Origin: CAVVEQ01 sp963747315
GTDB taxonomy: Bacteria; Chloroflexota; Anaerolineae; Anaerolineales; Anaerolineaceae
DNA: 64,000 nucleotides
Direction: 5' to 3'
Assembly (NCBI GenBank): GCA_963747315.1
Contig: CAVVEQ010000006.1
Location: 372,001-436,000 of the forward strand
The notes beneath the pieces were generated by a model. It was not told the origin of the DNA and ran no database searches. It saw only the letters and a program-made list of their open reading frames with translations. The position numbers were made by a program, and so were the translations under genes. Positions 63,330 to 64,000 of the stretch are shown piece after piece. Position 1 is the stretch's first letter; each line of letters starts with the position of its first letter.

Positions 63330-64000
63330 ATGAGAACGAGATCGCTCTCCAATTCGGGAGAATAATCGCTCTCTTCGCGGTTCTTGCAGTTGAAATGACA
63401 ATAATTTTCCCGAACCCGAAGCAGAACGTCCATGCCGAATCCCCTGCGGTTATCACCATCCTGGGTGTGGATTCCTCCCGCTTCCCTGAGATGAGCATCT
63501 ACTTCACTGCTGCAGATCCCACTGGGGTGGTCAACCCGAATCTTTCCGCCATCCAGCTCCAGGTGATCGAAAACGGCAAGCCCTTCCAGTCCCGGCGGCT
63601 CGCCTTCGAGGATCCCGGTATCCGCCTGACGGTGGCGTTCAACCCCGGTCCTGGTATGGCGCTGTATGCTGGCGGCGCAACTCGCTTCAATTCCATCCGC
63701 AAATCCTTGCTGGAATCCGCTGTTGCGTTGAGCGCCCCCCTCGATGATTACAGCCTGATCACCTCCAATGGCATCCTCACCTCCCGCGACCCGAACATCA
63801 AGCAGTGGTCCGCGCTGCTCGAGCAGTTTACCCCGAACCTGACCAAACCCGCCGCGGGGTTCAACAGCCTCACCCAGGCGCTCGATCTCACCGCCGGAGC
63901 CAATCCGCGCCCCTACATGCAGCAGGTAGTTCTCTGGATCACCCCCATGCTTTCCGCGGATCAGTTAAAGCTCGTTCCCGGAGTCAGCCAGCAGGCCGGG
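63330..64000 (+). CDS. Secreted protein of unknown function, VWA-like (3' end outside window)
   Basis: Open to the right edge. The body begins at about 63395 (MTIIFPNPKQNVHAESPA) and contains ITILGVDSSRFPEMSIYFTAAD, a VIENGKP strand and FNPGPGMALYAGG, in the pattern of von Willebrand A-like or similar beta-sandwich proteins. An ATG at 63330 (MRTRSL) lies 6 nt after a TACAAT box; adding one G near 63357-63362 joins it to RIIALFAVLAV and so gives a signal peptide. The frame break is probably another error. Function and full length cannot be seen. Confidence 0.6.

Noticed and set aside
1..64000. CRISPR array or cas genes
   Set aside because: No series of direct repeats with equal spacers and no Cas motif was seen on either strand.
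1..64000. Prophage or intact insertion sequence
   Set aside because: No integrase, DDE transposase, capsid or terminal inverted repeats flanking a gene. The only transposase-like sequence is the motif-less domain at 28232-28600.

Overview
The window looks like a chromosomal segment of a non-phototrophic, Anaerolineae-like member of the Chloroflexota. This is inference from gene content: lipoproteins with Thr/Pro-rich 'TPTPT' linkers and SH3b, LysM or NBR1-Ig domains, three tandem M42 peptidases, a MecA-like lipoprotein PBP, a BchI/BchD-type chelatase without photosynthesis genes, and no outer-membrane or LPS genes. The DNA is GC-rich with a few AT-rich patches. No rRNA, CRISPR array, prophage or intact insertion sequence was seen; there is one tRNA gene (Gln, TTG).

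Layout. 1-3.2 kb: a membrane TPR-like protein, a degenerate OmpR-type regulator and an SH3b lipoprotein. 3.2-6.7 kb: a sodium-pumping acyl-CoA decarboxylase operon (minus strand). 6.9-9.4 kb: a damaged BNR propeller gene and a decayed propeller-lipoprotein pseudogene. 9.4-12.9 kb: aminotransferase, PH-domain, DUF92 and PEBP genes. 12.9-17.9 kb: a trans-sulfuration-type enzyme, an AT-rich DUF4291 gene, an orphan gene, thiolase and a LysM lipoprotein. 18.1-22.1 kb: a replication cluster (DUF151 nuclease, DnaB, DnaD-like protein, tandem DnaC-like ATPase). 22.2-30.2 kb: FTR1 iron permease, a TPR protein, PolA, and a receiver protein ending in a transposase-like domain. 30.3-35.0 kb: WecC, WecB, a glycosyltransferase and a phosphodiesterase. 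35.1-42.6 kb: one long minus-strand gene run (chelatase, Thr/Pro-rich membrane protein, three M42 peptidases, small membrane protein, bactofilin-like membrane protein). 42.7-47.5 kb: NifU-like, cNMP-binding protein, RecO, cytidine deaminase, GlmU, tRNA-Gln, receiver/roadblock-like protein. 47.5-57.2 kb: a complete peptide-type ABC transporter plus a second binding protein. 57.2-64 kb: RsgA, PBP, Maf, Xpt, GuaA and the start of a secreted protein.

About eighteen reading-frame breaks of one base, many at short homopolymers, interrupt otherwise conserved genes. Most look like sequence or assembly errors. The exception is the BchI/BchD chelatase gene, where the break has a C7A4 slippery run, an immediate stop and a downstream hairpin, as expected for programmed -1 frameshifting. 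Other notable points are a Y1-transposase-like domain without its catalytic HUH motif on a receiver protein, a helicase loader with two AAA+ modules in one chain, and about ten genes whose -10 box lies 6-8 nt before the start codon, suggesting leaderless mRNAs.
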